Numbered from the stretch's first letter, positions 19,901 through 28,943 are shown. The stretch is 64,000 bases of DNA from JANQEU01 sp965601455 (GCA_965601455.1 OZ271831.1:2666001-2730000); one strand, 5' to 3'. A program made the numbers and translations. The notes: generated by a model from the sequence alone, not told the origin.

Positions 19901-20098
19901 TATTCCATTGTAGCTCAACAGCCCATCGTCAGTTCCGATCCAAATGAAACCATATGAATCCTGAGCCACGGCCTTTATGATGTCGGTTTCAAGGCCATCA
20001 GCTGCACGGTATTCCCTGAGCGTGAAAATTTGGCTGTAAGCGAATGAAAGACAACCAATAAAAATGGCGGTAAGTGGTATCTTTTTCATACGAAGCAT
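17000..20098 (-). CDS. Reg_prop/Y_Y_Y propeller sensor histidine kinase
   Basis: 1032 residues. A signal peptide (MLRMKK...SFAYSQ; an ATG at 20089 is an alternative start) is followed by a large periplasmic double beta-propeller of 'two-component regulator propeller' repeats ('AQDSYGFIWIGTDDGLLSYN', 'DSNENIWLSQE', 'DDEKVWVGTSYGLAVMNNYS'). A Y_Y_Y domain (about 650-715), one transmembrane helix (about 725-750), a coiled coil, HisKA ('GTLTAGVAHEINNPTNYL') and HATPase_c ('GTGLGLYISHKIVDDHEGSI') follow. Unlike the hybrid systems in glycan-use loci, there is no fused receiver or AraC domain; the receiver is the next gene. The signal sensed is unknown; polysaccharide fragments are typical for the family. 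Confidence 0.92.
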   Translation of the reverse strand: MLRMKKIPLTAIFIGCLSFAYSQIFTLREYRAADGLETDIIKAVAQDSYGFIWIGTDDGLLSYNGITFRKHPEAASSDYFKDFLKTSDNRLLAIHDLGLIEIKGNPDTAQFVTILNGAQVKSPEALWYPKHAYEDQVGSLWISEPQSVVKFQDGTWKRFDFGPEDNSSSFVRSFSFAQIDDDRILVSSFQGNFFLYSYANDAITSLNSPRQSLIVNTIRRFGNRILVGTGEGVLELKLAGKRVELTDVGAIGQINDLIEIGESRILACSENGPSSIINYGPDGSSVLKLENLNASINQVYKDSDNNLWLSTLRGIQLIRKPQFRTLELGIPRTFVEGIIWDDSGKGIYSLSKEHIFFIDKETEKVEQVIYQYGGYFLTGLVRQGELWVSNEFSLLRVENDTLISELDLSSRGRYIFDIYLDSNENIWLSQEATLGVINYDPIQGSIWEYGPEKGLDLGVVAIEGNEDFVLAATGDPKNYLFKKNHDESKFENISHTIEINREENFSIEDMEIIGDEVYLATTHGLFLHTADTVIRVDLESSIRELGVKVIKHQDEYLWLGNSLGIFRYHIPSGQCSQFNEKTGMPINYVNEEGLYLDDEKVWVGTSYGLAVMNNYSDDYMKTPAPVIMEVSSNGNDVFTYDDYEIEFEFNSFQRFTFSSLSYPADEVQYSYKILELDEEWSNPSFSRNAELSNVPPGSYHFRVRAKKLGEYVWSDFTEQHFSVKQSFYSSIYFFLILLTGVVAIAVITRTITKRFARQREIRLKEMVDDRTRELNRYKDNLEELVRKRTRQLEETQSQLIQSEKMASLGTLTAGVAHEINNPTNYLQAGLYSLNELVKNHEEVRNGNLKTVIQEVSKNMQLGVDRITNIVSSLSHFSRKNQNGLRVPCNLHDILDNCLRILSHETKDRIEVDLDYDPEIPAVFGDEGNLHQLFINILSNAIHAVPEEGGKILLQTSKGKNDSEVIVRITDNGIGIKKQHMKQLFDPFFTTKPPGVGTGLGLYISHKIVDDHEGSINFDSTKGKGTTVEVKFG

Positions 20099-20234
20099 TG
20101 ACCTCGCAGGCGAAGGATGAAATTACTCAAGAAATATCGATATTTATTACTTTACCCATAACAAATTGTAAAAAAGCAATTTGATCGAAGGTTTAGTACT
20201 CAATTTTCAACGGCATTGGACTAATTTTCAAAAC

Positions 20235-21602
20235 ATGTTTACCTCCATTTCAAAGTTTCTGTGTTACGTCGCTATTCTGGGCATATTACTGTCTTGCGCG
20301 GAAAATGATGATCCTGACGTAGTTGACTATAAATCCTATAAATCATCTTATGATCTCATTCAAGGCGCTATATGGGATAGACAATGCATCAGCTGTCATA
20401 CTGCTGGTTCTTCTTTTGCCAGACAATCAGACCTGGTACTAACCGAAGATGTCTCGTATGATCAGTTAGTTAATCGAGCACCCAACAATAAAGCAGCGGT
20501 TGAAGACGGACTTGAGTTAGTCGGCACCAAAGGCTTGGAATCCCTCGCCAAAAGCTATCTGTGGGAAAAGATTAACGCACTGGATATTGATCACTTTTAT
20601 GGAGATCACCCAGAATACGGTTCCTTAATGCCCCTGGGAGGTGACTTCCTTACCAATGGAGAGCTTGAATTCATCAGGAAATGGATTATTGAAGGTGCGC
20701 CCAGGGATGGAAAAGTTGCTGACATTAAGGTACTTGAAGATGAAACGCGTTTCGTAACATCTCCCTTTGAACCACTGGAGCCGCCTGCAAGCGGGTATCA
20801 ATTTCATATTGAGCCTTTTGAGGTAAAACCCAATCGCGACAGAGAGATATTTATTTATCAGAACCTGTTTAATACAGAACCGATATTCGTCAATCGAGTT
20901 GAAATAGCTATGTCACCCGGATCTCATCACTTCATACTTTATAATTTTTCTAATGACTTTCCTCAAAGTGCCATACCTGGACATGATGATTTGAGAGACT
21001 TATACGATAACAACGGCAACCCGGTGATCAGTACACTGGTTACCATGCAGTATCACCAGTTTGTTGCCGGAACACAATGGCCCAATATGAACTACAAGTT
21101 TCCGGAGGGAGTGGCATTAAAGCTCCCGGCGAATACCGGTTTTGATCTCAATAGTCACTACGCAAATCGGTCTGATGAAAGCATAATGGGTGAAGTTTAT
21201 GCCAATGTGCATACTGTTCAAGAATCAGAAGTGGAGCATATTGCAGAAATACTTTGGCTCAACAATACCCGAATCAAATTACCACCTAAACAAGTAACTA
21301 CCTTAAAACGGAGCTTTCCATTCGAAAGAGATGTTAATGTTTTTCAGTTATGGTCACATGCGCATGAGCACATGACAGAATTTCGAGTATATATTGAAGG
21401 TGGTTCACGAGATGGAGAACTCATATACGTCACCTTCGATTGGGAACACCCACCTATCCTGCAAATGGATCCTCCCTTGCTAATGAAAGAAGGTGAGAGT
21501 TTCAGACTGGAAGCCACCTACGACAATTACGAGAATCGAGAACTTGGTTTTGGTCTCCTTAGCACAGATGAAATGATGATGTTGTTTGGTGCTTACTATT
21601 AA
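20235..21602 (+). CDS. Heme c plus copper type II monooxygenase-like lipoprotein
   Basis: About 455 residues from the ATG at 20235 (an upstream in-frame ATG at 20181 would bury the signal). Lipoprotein signal ending 'GILLSCAEN'. A 'CISCH' heme c motif lies near residues 51-55, in a planctomycete-type cytochrome c-like segment ('GSLMPLGGDFLTNGELEFIR'). The second half resembles the peptidylglycine monooxygenase C-terminal copper domain: 'VEIAMSPGSHHFILYNF' and 'WSHAHEHMTEFRVYIEGG' (about 373) supply histidines. The enzyme's substrate is unknown; a periplasmic copper/heme oxidase or structural metal protein is the reasonable description. It stands alone with 61 bp to the next gene. Confidence 0.7.
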   Translation: MFTSISKFLCYVAILGILLSCAENDDPDVVDYKSYKSSYDLIQGAIWDRQCISCHTAGSSFARQSDLVLTEDVSYDQLVNRAPNNKAAVEDGLELVGTKGLESLAKSYLWEKINALDIDHFYGDHPEYGSLMPLGGDFLTNGELEFIRKWIIEGAPRDGKVADIKVLEDETRFVTSPFEPLEPPASGYQFHIEPFEVKPNRDREIFIYQNLFNTEPIFVNRVEIAMSPGSHHFILYNFSNDFPQSAIPGHDDLRDLYDNNGNPVISTLVTMQYHQFVAGTQWPNMNYKFPEGVALKLPANTGFDLNSHYANRSDESIMGEVYANVHTVQESEVEHIAEILWLNNTRIKLPPKQVTTLKRSFPFERDVNVFQLWSHAHEHMTEFRVYIEGGSRDGELIYVTFDWEHPPILQMDPPLLMKEGESFRLEATYDNYENRELGFGLLSTDEMMMLFGAYY

Positions 21603-21663
21603 TTTCACAGTTTTAACCCTTTGAAACAAGGAACCATAAAAGATGAATGGTTATTAGATTATA

Positions 21664-22890
21664 ATGGACGCACATCCCAAAATAGTAATTGTTGGTGCTG
21701 GAATATCAGGACTCTCGGCAGCCATGGAACTCGAAAGAAATGGTTTAACAAGTACCATATTTGAAAAATCAGATAGGCCTGGTGGTCGAGTAAAAACCGA
21801 TCTTATCGATGGTTGGCAACTAGATCACGGATTCCAGGTACTATTAACGGCATATCCTGAAAACAAGAACTTTCTGGATTTAGACGCACTGAACCTGAAG
21901 CTATTCGATCCAGGGGCCGAAATATCAATTGATGGAAAGATCACCACCCTTTCGGATCCATTGAGAAAACCATCTGAAACCCTCAATTCGGTTTTTTCAA
22001 CCGCAGCTACACTTAGAGACAAATGGAAGATCTTTCAACTCCGAAACCACCTTCAGGGTATGTCCGTGGAAGAGATCTTCTCTTCAACCAATGAAAGTAC
22101 ATTGGACTATCTACAGAAATATGGCTTTAGTGATAGAGTAATCGATCAATTTTTCAGACCCTTCTTCAGTGGAATATTCCTTGAACCTAACCTGGAAACC
22201 TCATCCAGGCTATTCAAATTTATTTTTAAGATGTTTGGTGAAGGCCATGCGGCGATCCCTGCTTCAGGGATGCAGGCAATTCCGGATCAAATGGCCGCAA
22301 AGATCAAGAGCAAAATCCAATTTCACAGCGAATATGCCAGTCATAAGGATCATGAATTACAACTTTCAAATGGTGAAAAGGTTGATTATGACTACTTGAT
22401 CATGGCGTATGATCCGGGCATCAAAAAAGAGAATTCTAAAAAATACAAAGGCACCGTCAATGTCTATTTTTCAATTCCTAAAACAAAAGGAAAGGCTATC
22501 ATTCGACTCTTTCCTGAAGAGGATAAGCTAATCAATAATGCTTGTATAATAAGCAATGTATCAGGATCTTACTCATCTTCAAATCGATCTTTACTTTCAG
22601 TTTCAACAACGGGTATTCCTTCAATGAGTGAAGACCAGTTAATTCCAGATGTGAAGAAAGAGGTGGCTGAACTATACGGGATTAATGAATCTGAAATCAC
22701 CCATATTAGAAGCTATTTCATCCCGTATTCTCTTCCGGACATATCGAAGCCGACTATGGGCAGTGAAATAGAATTTGACACCCAAGAGAATGTGTTATTT
22801 GCAGGGGATTACTTGATGGCTGGTTCATTAAATGCCGCAATGATATCAGGAAAAAAAGCTGCACTGAAAATTGTAAAGGCTCTAAACTAA
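21664..22890 (+). CDS. FAD-dependent amine oxidase / protoporphyrinogen oxidase-like protein
   Basis: A 408-residue cytoplasmic flavoprotein. The N-terminal 'KIVIVGAGISGLSAAMELER' is the dinucleotide-binding fold, followed by 'FEKSDRPGGRVKTD' and the C-terminal 'NVLFAGDYLMAGSLNAAMIS' FAD motif. This is the family of phytoene desaturases, HemY-type enzymes and monoamine oxidases. There are no carotenoid or heme biosynthesis genes next to it, so the substrate is open. Its TAA overlaps the TAG of the convergent DUF4174 gene by 3-4 bp. Confidence 0.85.
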   Translation: MDAHPKIVIVGAGISGLSAAMELERNGLTSTIFEKSDRPGGRVKTDLIDGWQLDHGFQVLLTAYPENKNFLDLDALNLKLFDPGAEISIDGKITTLSDPLRKPSETLNSVFSTAATLRDKWKIFQLRNHLQGMSVEEIFSSTNESTLDYLQKYGFSDRVIDQFFRPFFSGIFLEPNLETSSRLFKFIFKMFGEGHAAIPASGMQAIPDQMAAKIKSKIQFHSEYASHKDHELQLSNGEKVDYDYLIMAYDPGIKKENSKKYKGTVNVYFSIPKTKGKAIIRLFPEEDKLINNACIISNVSGSYSSSNRSLLSVSTTGIPSMSEDQLIPDVKKEVAELYGINESEITHIRSYFIPYSLPDISKPTMGSEIEFDTQENVLFAGDYLMAGSLNAAMISGKKAALKIVKALN

Positions 22891-23300
22891 TTACCTTTTC
22901 GCATTTCAGATTTTCTCATCGGCATGCTGTCGATTAGTTGGAAAACTTCTTTAGGATCAACAAGCTGAGAGCTACGCAGTTTAACACCCCCGTCTTTACC
23001 AATTAAAAGTGAAGTGAAGCTCTTATTCAAATTGAATTTTATTTGCAACTGTTTAAAATGATGGCTTTCAACAAGATGATTGTTAATCATCACCTGATCA
23101 CTGGAGGCCTCGATAAAAATCAAATCTCTATCCATTACTTCATCTTCTAACATCAAAAAAAGACTCTTCTGGGCCTTTACCTCCTCCTCAGGTCCGTAGA
23201 ATAATAGTATTCTTTTCTTCCATCGAAATTCATCAAGTAAGCTTTGTTCGGGTAGAATCATCAACAGGAGGATGGTACCTATGAATAGTTTACCAACCAT
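22887..23300 (-). CDS. DUF4174-domain protein
   Basis: About 137 residues from the ATG at 23300 (MVGKLFIGTILLLMILPEQ), which gives an N-terminal signal or anchor; the longer frame to 23366 lies in the preceding gene. 'KRILLFYGPEEEVKAQKSLF' and 'SLLIGKDGGVKLRSSQLVDP', then 'LIDSMPMRKSEMRKG', are the DUF4174 hallmarks (a thioredoxin-like fold without CXXC). It overlaps the DUF427 gene by 11 bp, so the two are coupled. Function unknown. Confidence 0.75.
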   Translation of the reverse strand: MVGKLFIGTILLLMILPEQSLLDEFRWKKRILLFYGPEEEVKAQKSLFLMLEDEVMDRDLIFIEASSDQVMINNHLVESHHFKQLQIKFNLNKSFTSLLIGKDGGVKLRSSQLVDPKEVFQLIDSMPMRKSEMRKGN

Positions 23301-23757
23301 AAGTTCCTGGACCTCCTTTGAATGGCCCTTTAATATTGGATGTGATCCATCCACCATAAAAATCACCTTCCTGGGATGTCACCTTTTCGTCATTCAGTAG
23401 ACACTCGTCCAGCTTTGATGCGTAGAAAGCTATATGATCTTCCAGATCTCCATACGACTTATTTGGTTTCTGATAAAACCACCCAATGTTTTGAATAATC
23501 CCTTCAGGCCCAACATAATCAACATAGCTTGCCATACCCTTAAACTCACAGTACGTCGTATTGGAAGATATTTTGAGATAAGTCCAATCAACATCAGAGG
23601 AAGGAATATAATAGGTAGGTGGATGACTGGTCTCCAGTATTCGCTTGACACCATTGGAATCCGCAAGGATTTTACCACTATGTATAATTCTTAAATGACC
23701 ATTGAACAATTCCAGGTGAGGAGGCCTGGGATAGTCCCATACCGATTCTTCTTTCAT
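23290..23757 (-). CDS. DUF427-domain protein
   Basis: A 155-residue soluble protein. 'ESVWDYPRPPHLELFNGHLR', 'LETSHPPTYYIPSSDVDWTY', 'TYCEFKGMASYVDYVG' and the C-terminal 'FYGGWITSNIKGPFKGGPGT' are typical of the DUF427 fold, a compact beta-tent protein of unknown role. It is first in a two-gene unit with DUF4174 (overlap 11 bp), divergent from the ABC transporter genes. Confidence 0.85.
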   Translation of the reverse strand: MKEESVWDYPRPPHLELFNGHLRIIHSGKILADSNGVKRILETSHPPTYYIPSSDVDWTYLKISSNTTYCEFKGMASYVDYVGPEGIIQNIGWFYQKPNKSYGDLEDHIAFYASKLDECLLNDEKVTSQEGDFYGGWITSNIKGPFKGGPGTYGW

Positions 23758-23819
23758 TTAGAATTAACAATCCAAGGACACGAAAGGTTTTTTATCCGAG
23801 CATAAGTAATTTCACAAGA

Positions 23820-24518
23820 ATGAAAATGCTCACCGGTCGTTCATTATCATACTTCTATGGCAAGGAATCCTTTGGTATTCAGAATATTTCATTTGAATTG
23901 AACCAAGGAGAGGTCCTGGGTCTACTTGGTCACAATGGTTCAGGTAAGTCCACTTTACTTAAGCTGATTTCAGGTATAATTCCTCTTTCAAATGGTGAGT
24001 TATTGTTTAAAGAAGAAAGAGTAAATCCCTCTAATCAAATTAGTAAAACCCGGCTTGGAGTTCTTGTAGAATCACCATACTTCTATAAACACTTGAGTGT
24101 AAAGGATAACCTAAAAATCATCTGTCTCTACACCGGTGTCAGCGATAAGAAAATACCTTCCACTCTACAATCCGTTGGTATGGCTGAACATTTGGGAACA
24201 ACGTACAGAAAGCTTTCAACTGGAATGAAACAGCGCATTGGACTAGCCGGAGTTTTGCTTCGTGATCCTGAGATACTCATTCTCGATGAACCCACAAACG
24301 GACTTGATCCTGAAGGCATTCTTGAGATTCGGAAGCTTATTCTTGATCTAAAGAAAAAAGGAAAGTCCATGATTGTTTCGTCGCATCTCCTTTCAGAAAT
24401 GGAAAAGATTAGTGACAAATTGTTGATTTTGAAATCTGGGCGTTCAGTGTTTTTTGGGGATGCCGAAGTCACATCTTCATATAGAGACCTGGAGTCCTTC
24501 TATTTTAATCCGCAGTAG
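23820..24518 (+). CDS. ABC transporter ATP-binding protein
   Basis: 232 residues, a complete ABC ATPase. Walker A 'GLLGHNGSGKSTLL', signature 'KLSTGMKQRIGLAGVLL', Walker B 'ILILDEPTNGLDPEG' and switch His 'IVSSHLL' are seen. Resembles the bacitracin/lantibiotic-type and ABC-2 exporter ATPases (CcmA/BcrA group). It precedes its permease by 3 bp. The substrate is unknown. Confidence 0.92.
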   Translation: MKMLTGRSLSYFYGKESFGIQNISFELNQGEVLGLLGHNGSGKSTLLKLISGIIPLSNGELLFKEERVNPSNQISKTRLGVLVESPYFYKHLSVKDNLKIICLYTGVSDKKIPSTLQSVGMAEHLGTTYRKLSTGMKQRIGLAGVLLRDPEILILDEPTNGLDPEGILEIRKLILDLKKKGKSMIVSSHLLSEMEKISDKLLILKSGRSVFFGDAEVTSSYRDLESFYFNPQ

Positions 24519-24521
24519 GTC

Positions 24522-25283
24522 ATGATTCATCGAACGACTCACGCAGAACTAATAAAACTTAAGAGATCCGGTGTGTTATGGCTATCCGTGGCAGGTACAT
24601 TACTGACCAATGTAATGATTGCAACACTTGCTCACGTTTTACCAAAAGTTTCTATAGATGGAGTGGTCTTGGAAAGCAAAGCACTGGAAAATTGGTCCAG
24701 TTGGATACGATTTCACTACGATAGCACATCTAATATGCTTCTCCCAATGTTTATTGTAATCATCTGTGCACTTACCGTCCACCTTGAAAATCAACACAAT
24801 ACATGGAAAATCATGTATACATCACCAACAGCACCCAAATGGCATTTTCTAGGCAAGCTTTCGGTGGTGATTATTGTGTTTTCTATGGCTCATTTGTTAT
24901 TTGTTATGTTGATGATAATTGGGCCCAAAGTATTCATTGATCATTTTTCAGAGCCTTTTCCATTCAAAAAAGTCATGTTTCTGTACTTGTCAACTATAGT
25001 TTCCTCCCTTGGAATAATTAGTCTGGTGTTGACGGTCAGTTATCTATTCAAGGCTTTCATTCTACCTCTTGCCGTTGGGATTTTAGGATTTGTACTTGGG
25101 CAATTAATTCTTGATGCAGGTATTTCTGCTTTCTGGTTTCCCTTTTCCATACCTGCTCTCAGTACTTCAAGGGTTCTTGAAGCACAGGAATTAAGCTTCG
25201 GGGCCCTATTTTCTAGCGTAATTTCATTTCTGGCTTTCTCACTTTTAGGAGTTTATCTATCTCCAAAAAAAAGGATTCATTGA
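24522..25283 (+). CDS. ABC-2-type transporter permease
   Basis: A 253-residue inner-membrane protein with about six hydrophobic segments and an early 'HAELIKLKRSGVLWLSVAGT' typical of BcrB/MutE-like permeases of the ABC-2 family ('IVIICALTVHLENQHNTWKI'). It forms an exporter with the preceding ATPase, starting 3 bp after it. The next gene is a membrane histidine kinase 109 bp downstream, a layout often found for bacitracin-type detoxification modules, though there is no response regulator here. Confidence 0.85.
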   Translation: MIHRTTHAELIKLKRSGVLWLSVAGTLLTNVMIATLAHVLPKVSIDGVVLESKALENWSSWIRFHYDSTSNMLLPMFIVIICALTVHLENQHNTWKIMYTSPTAPKWHFLGKLSVVIIVFSMAHLLFVMLMIIGPKVFIDHFSEPFPFKKVMFLYLSTIVSSLGIISLVLTVSYLFKAFILPLAVGILGFVLGQLILDAGISAFWFPFSIPALSTSRVLEAQELSFGALFSSVISFLAFSLLGVYLSPKKRIH

Positions 25284-25392
25284 AGTCAGATCTTCAATAA
25301 TCTTACTTTAAACCCAAATTATTCCCATTCATACGGACTTGTAGTGTGATTTAGAGAATAAAGCTCATTTTTAGGATATAAAGGGGTAAGTC

Positions 25393-27441
25393 TTGAAATC
25401 CCAATTATTACCGTTTATCATCGCTCATAGCAAAAATTTTGTCAGGTTAATCCTCTATCTGATACCGACATTACTTATTCTCGTTATCAGAACCAATGCT
25501 CAGGGCATTGACAAGGATCTATATTTCAAACTAACCGAAGCAACCAATACAGATTTAGCTGGAAAATGGGGTTTAATCCTGGGTGAACACGTTTCACCAT
25601 CTGCAATTTCGAAAGTCAATCATACAACTGACAACGTACCAGGAACTTGGAACGGAGTAAAGTGGCAGGGAGAAAGCTTTTCCGGAAAAGGAATCGGTAC
25701 CTATTTCTGTTGGATTATCCTTGAACCATCGGTACGAAATGAAAGGTTAGCCATCGCTGTTCAGGATATTGGGGTTTCCTATCGGTTATTCATCAATAAT
25801 CAAATACTAGGGGGTGTTGGAAAACCCGGGGAAACCGTGGAGGAAACGGAGCATGTGTTAGCTTCTCGATTTTATTCATTTCAACCAATATCTGACACAC
25901 TTCTTTTAACTATTCATGTAAGTAATTTCAGCCATGAGAATGGAGGTCTCTGGTCGAGTCCAAGGATAGGGACCGAATCGAATCTTAGAACCGAAAAAGA
26001 TCAATTCAACACCCTAGACTTAATGGTTCTCGGAACCATATTCATCATAGGGTTTTACCATTTATATCTATACTTCAGACGTAAGGAGGAGTACCAAGGG
26101 TTGATCTTCTTTTTGATATGCCTATGCTTATTAGCACACTCAACCACCAAGGGTGATATCACTTTGGTGAGAATTTTTCCAAACATCTCATGGGTTCTGT
26201 TAAAGAAAATTGAGTATTCTGCCCTAGTAACCGTCGCGTTGCTCAATACTTTATTTGTACGTAGCCTGTTCCCAAAAATGGTGAATCCCCTATTCACCAG
26301 AGTTTTATTTCTAATTACAACGGTGTCTATGATCATTACCTGGGTACTCCCTCCATCTATCAGTCATGGTCTAATTTATGTTTTTCAGGTAATCTCAATT
26401 GTTACAGGTATTTACCTCATTTATTTGTTGATTACAGCATATCGAAGAAACTTGAACGGAAGTGGATTGCTATTACTGGGTCTGGGTGTGACATTCATTT
26501 TCGTTGTGAATGATATACTTCGAGCAAACTATGTTTTATCCACACCTTGGATGGTCCACTATGGAATGTTCGTTTATGTAAGTTCTCTCGCCATGGTTCT
26601 GGCAAATAGGTTTACTACTGCTTTGAAACAAAAGGAAACATTGACCCAAAAGCTAGAATCGATGAATGAAGAACTTGAGGATCGGGTGGAAGACAGAACC
26701 AGATTACTATCCGAACAACAATCAATAGTGGCCAATCAGAATCAGATTCTAAAAAACAAAAACCAGGAGCTGAATCGATTAATGGCAGTAGTTGCACATG
26801 ATTTAAAATCCCCGTTTTCCCAAATTTACAATTACACGGAATTACTTCAAAGAGAACTTGAAGGTGATGCCGGTGAAATGAACAGAATGATACGCAAAAT
26901 AGCGACGGATGGCAATAAGATCATTGACAATCTTGTCAACCTGAAATCGTATGAAGATGAGAACTTCCAGGTAAGTGTGTCTACTTTTGATCTAAAAGAT
27001 TTTGTTGGCGAGAGAGTGGCTGTATACTCTCAGCAAGCTGAAGATAAAGGAATAGAAATTGCCGTAGAGGCCACTGGGAAAACTTTTGAAGTGTTCTCCG
27101 ATAAAGAAAGACTAAGTCGAATATTTGATAATCTTCTATCCAATGCCGTGAAATACTCCGCAAAAGAAGGCAAGATCATTATCGGAGTGCATGTACTAGA
27201 AAGCAAATTTTCATTAACTATTTCAGATTCTGGTCCGGGTTTTACGGACGAAGATCAGGATGTTATGTACGGCAAGTTCCAGAAACTGTCTGCAAGACCT
27301 ACCGCTGGAGAAGAGTCAACCGGGTTAGGTTTGTCAATAGTGAAGATCCTAACCAGTAGATTAAATGGTGAAATTGATTTGACAACTGACCCGAAAAAGG
27401 GCTCAACATTCACAATTACCTTCCCAAAAGAGATTTCCTAA
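25393..27441 (+). CDS. 7TMR-DISM sensor histidine kinase
   Basis: 682 residues, start TTG at 25393 after a purine-rich AAGGGG. A signal-like hydrophobic segment ends near 'RTNAQ'. An extracellular jelly-roll 7TMR-DISMED2-like domain (about 50-190) is followed by seven transmembrane helices (about 205-410), a coiled coil ('NEELEDRVEDRTRLL'), HisKA ('LMAVVAHDLKSPFSQIYNY') and HATPase ('ISDSGPGFTDEDQDVM', 'ESTGLGLSIVKILTSRLNGE'). It senses an unknown extracellular, often carbohydrate-like, ligand. No cognate regulator is adjacent. Its stop overlaps the convergent fucosidase by 4 bp. Confidence 0.88.
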   Translation: MKSQLLPFIIAHSKNFVRLILYLIPTLLILVIRTNAQGIDKDLYFKLTEATNTDLAGKWGLILGEHVSPSAISKVNHTTDNVPGTWNGVKWQGESFSGKGIGTYFCWIILEPSVRNERLAIAVQDIGVSYRLFINNQILGGVGKPGETVEETEHVLASRFYSFQPISDTLLLTIHVSNFSHENGGLWSSPRIGTESNLRTEKDQFNTLDLMVLGTIFIIGFYHLYLYFRRKEEYQGLIFFLICLCLLAHSTTKGDITLVRIFPNISWVLLKKIEYSALVTVALLNTLFVRSLFPKMVNPLFTRVLFLITTVSMIITWVLPPSISHGLIYVFQVISIVTGIYLIYLLITAYRRNLNGSGLLLLGLGVTFIFVVNDILRANYVLSTPWMVHYGMFVYVSSLAMVLANRFTTALKQKETLTQKLESMNEELEDRVEDRTRLLSEQQSIVANQNQILKNKNQELNRLMAVVAHDLKSPFSQIYNYTELLQRELEGDAGEMNRMIRKIATDGNKIIDNLVNLKSYEDENFQVSVSTFDLKDFVGERVAVYSQQAEDKGIEIAVEATGKTFEVFSDKERLSRIFDNLLSNAVKYSAKEGKIIIGVHVLESKFSLTISDSGPGFTDEDQDVMYGKFQKLSARPTAGEESTGLGLSIVKILTSRLNGEIDLTTDPKKGSTFTITFPKEIS

Positions 27442-28847
27442 ATATCCTCATTTGCGTTTGATATTTTAAAGACCCAGGCGTTGGCCACATCCCACGGACC
27501 ATCGCTGAGATCAGTTGGCGGATTAATTCTCCACCCTCCTTCACCTTCTTCTAGACTTACCTCTCCCGAATATCCAAGTAACTCCACAATTGTATTACCA
27601 TTCGGTTCGATGACGGACAAGTCAATGGGTTCATCGAGGTTATTGAACTTAACAACGTAATAAATTTCCTGATCCTTCTTCTTTATATAACGTAACTCCT
27701 CTCCTATACCAAAAGAGGTATTCAACTTCTCAGTGTCGTAGATTGCCTCACTATTTACGTCCATCCACTCGCCTATTGCCAGCATTCTATCAATGCTCGC
27801 CTGAGGGATCTTACCGTTAGCCATAGGTCCTACGTTTAAGAGATAGTTCCCTCCTTTGGCAGCAACATCCACCAGGTTAAACACAAGCTGATGGGTTGAC
27901 TTCCAGTTTTCATCCGTCTGATTATACCCCCATGTATCGTTCATTGTCATGCAACTCTCCCAATCGCTCTCTGATGTGCCTTCAAGTATTTCCTGTTCCG
28001 GTGTTCCAAAATCACCAACAAAGTCACCTTCCTTATTCATTCCCTGCATACCCTGTCGGCCTTTATCCACTCTGTTGTTGATAAGAATATCAGGTTTCAT
28101 ACCCATTACAAATTGATGTACATCGAGACCATGCGCATGGGTGTAGTCAGGAATCCATTCCCCATCAAACCATAAAATTGCTGGATCATATTTGGTTACC
28201 AATTCCTCAAGTTGAGGCTTCATGTAGTTTTCAACATATTGATCAAATTCAGGGTTAATCTTATAATCATTGTCTGACGATGGATTGTAACTTGGTTCAT
28301 TAATTGCCTGCGCTTGCGGGTGATGCCAATCCATTATGGAGTGATAGAATCCTAATCGTACATCGTACTTATCACACGCTTCCTTTAACTCCTTAAGCAC
28401 ATCTCTTCCAAACTCCGTGTAGTCCACGATATTGTAATCAGACACATCCGAATCCCAAATAGCAAACCCATCGTGGTGTTTACTGGTTATCACAATGTAC
28501 CTGACACCGGCGCTACTGGCCATTGATACCCATTCATCCGCATCAAAATCCTGAGGATTGAAAGTCCTGGAATACTCTTCATATCTTTCTATTGGAATCT
28601 CCATATGGTGCATAATCCATTCGGCTATACCAGTGGTTTCCTGGCCCTCATGAATTCCTGCTGGTACTGCATATGGACCCCAATGAATAAACATCCCAAA
28701 TTTGGCTTCCCTCCACCATTCCATTCGCTCGTCTTTTGTCAGCTCAACGGGATCCTTTTGTTCCGACGCTCTTTCTTGTGGTTTTTCTTGTGTACATGAA
28801 ATCACAAGAGCCATGCTGCATGCAAATAGGAAATTAGTGTTCTTCAT
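27438..28847 (-). CDS. GH29 alpha-L-fucosidase lipoprotein
   Basis: 469 residues with a lipobox ('MALVISCTQ', Cys18). The GH29 barrel is clear: 'RMEWWREAKFGMFIHWGPYA' (41-60), 'YIVITSKHHDGFAIWDSDVS' with the family HHDGF motif, 'YHSIMDWHHPQA', and the catalytic Asp in 'PAILWFDGEW' (about 228). The C-terminal beta-sandwich is near 395-460. It removes terminal alpha-L-fucose from glycans outside the inner membrane. No fucose catabolism genes lie in the window. Convergent with the 7TMR-DISM kinase. Confidence 0.92.
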   Translation of the reverse strand: MKNTNFLFACSMALVISCTQEKPQERASEQKDPVELTKDERMEWWREAKFGMFIHWGPYAVPAGIHEGQETTGIAEWIMHHMEIPIERYEEYSRTFNPQDFDADEWVSMASSAGVRYIVITSKHHDGFAIWDSDVSDYNIVDYTEFGRDVLKELKEACDKYDVRLGFYHSIMDWHHPQAQAINEPSYNPSSDNDYKINPEFDQYVENYMKPQLEELVTKYDPAILWFDGEWIPDYTHAHGLDVHQFVMGMKPDILINNRVDKGRQGMQGMNKEGDFVGDFGTPEQEILEGTSESDWESCMTMNDTWGYNQTDENWKSTHQLVFNLVDVAAKGGNYLLNVGPMANGKIPQASIDRMLAIGEWMDVNSEAIYDTEKLNTSFGIGEELRYIKKKDQEIYYVVKFNNLDEPIDLSVIEPNGNTIVELLGYSGEVSLEEGEGGWRINPPTDLSDGPWDVANAWVFKISNANEDI

Positions 28848-28943
28848 CGTTATATGGGTAAGTGTTTTCTAAAGTAAATATTTGCTCACTCACAAACAAG
28901 AAAGCCTTTAAGCAGCTCTCTTAAGTATGATTACATTTACCCG

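Noticed and set aside
25280..25297. Hairpin TTGAAG-TCAGAT-CTTCAA after the ABC permease as a terminator
   Set aside because: There is no T-run after it, and the stem includes the stop codon; pairing is short.
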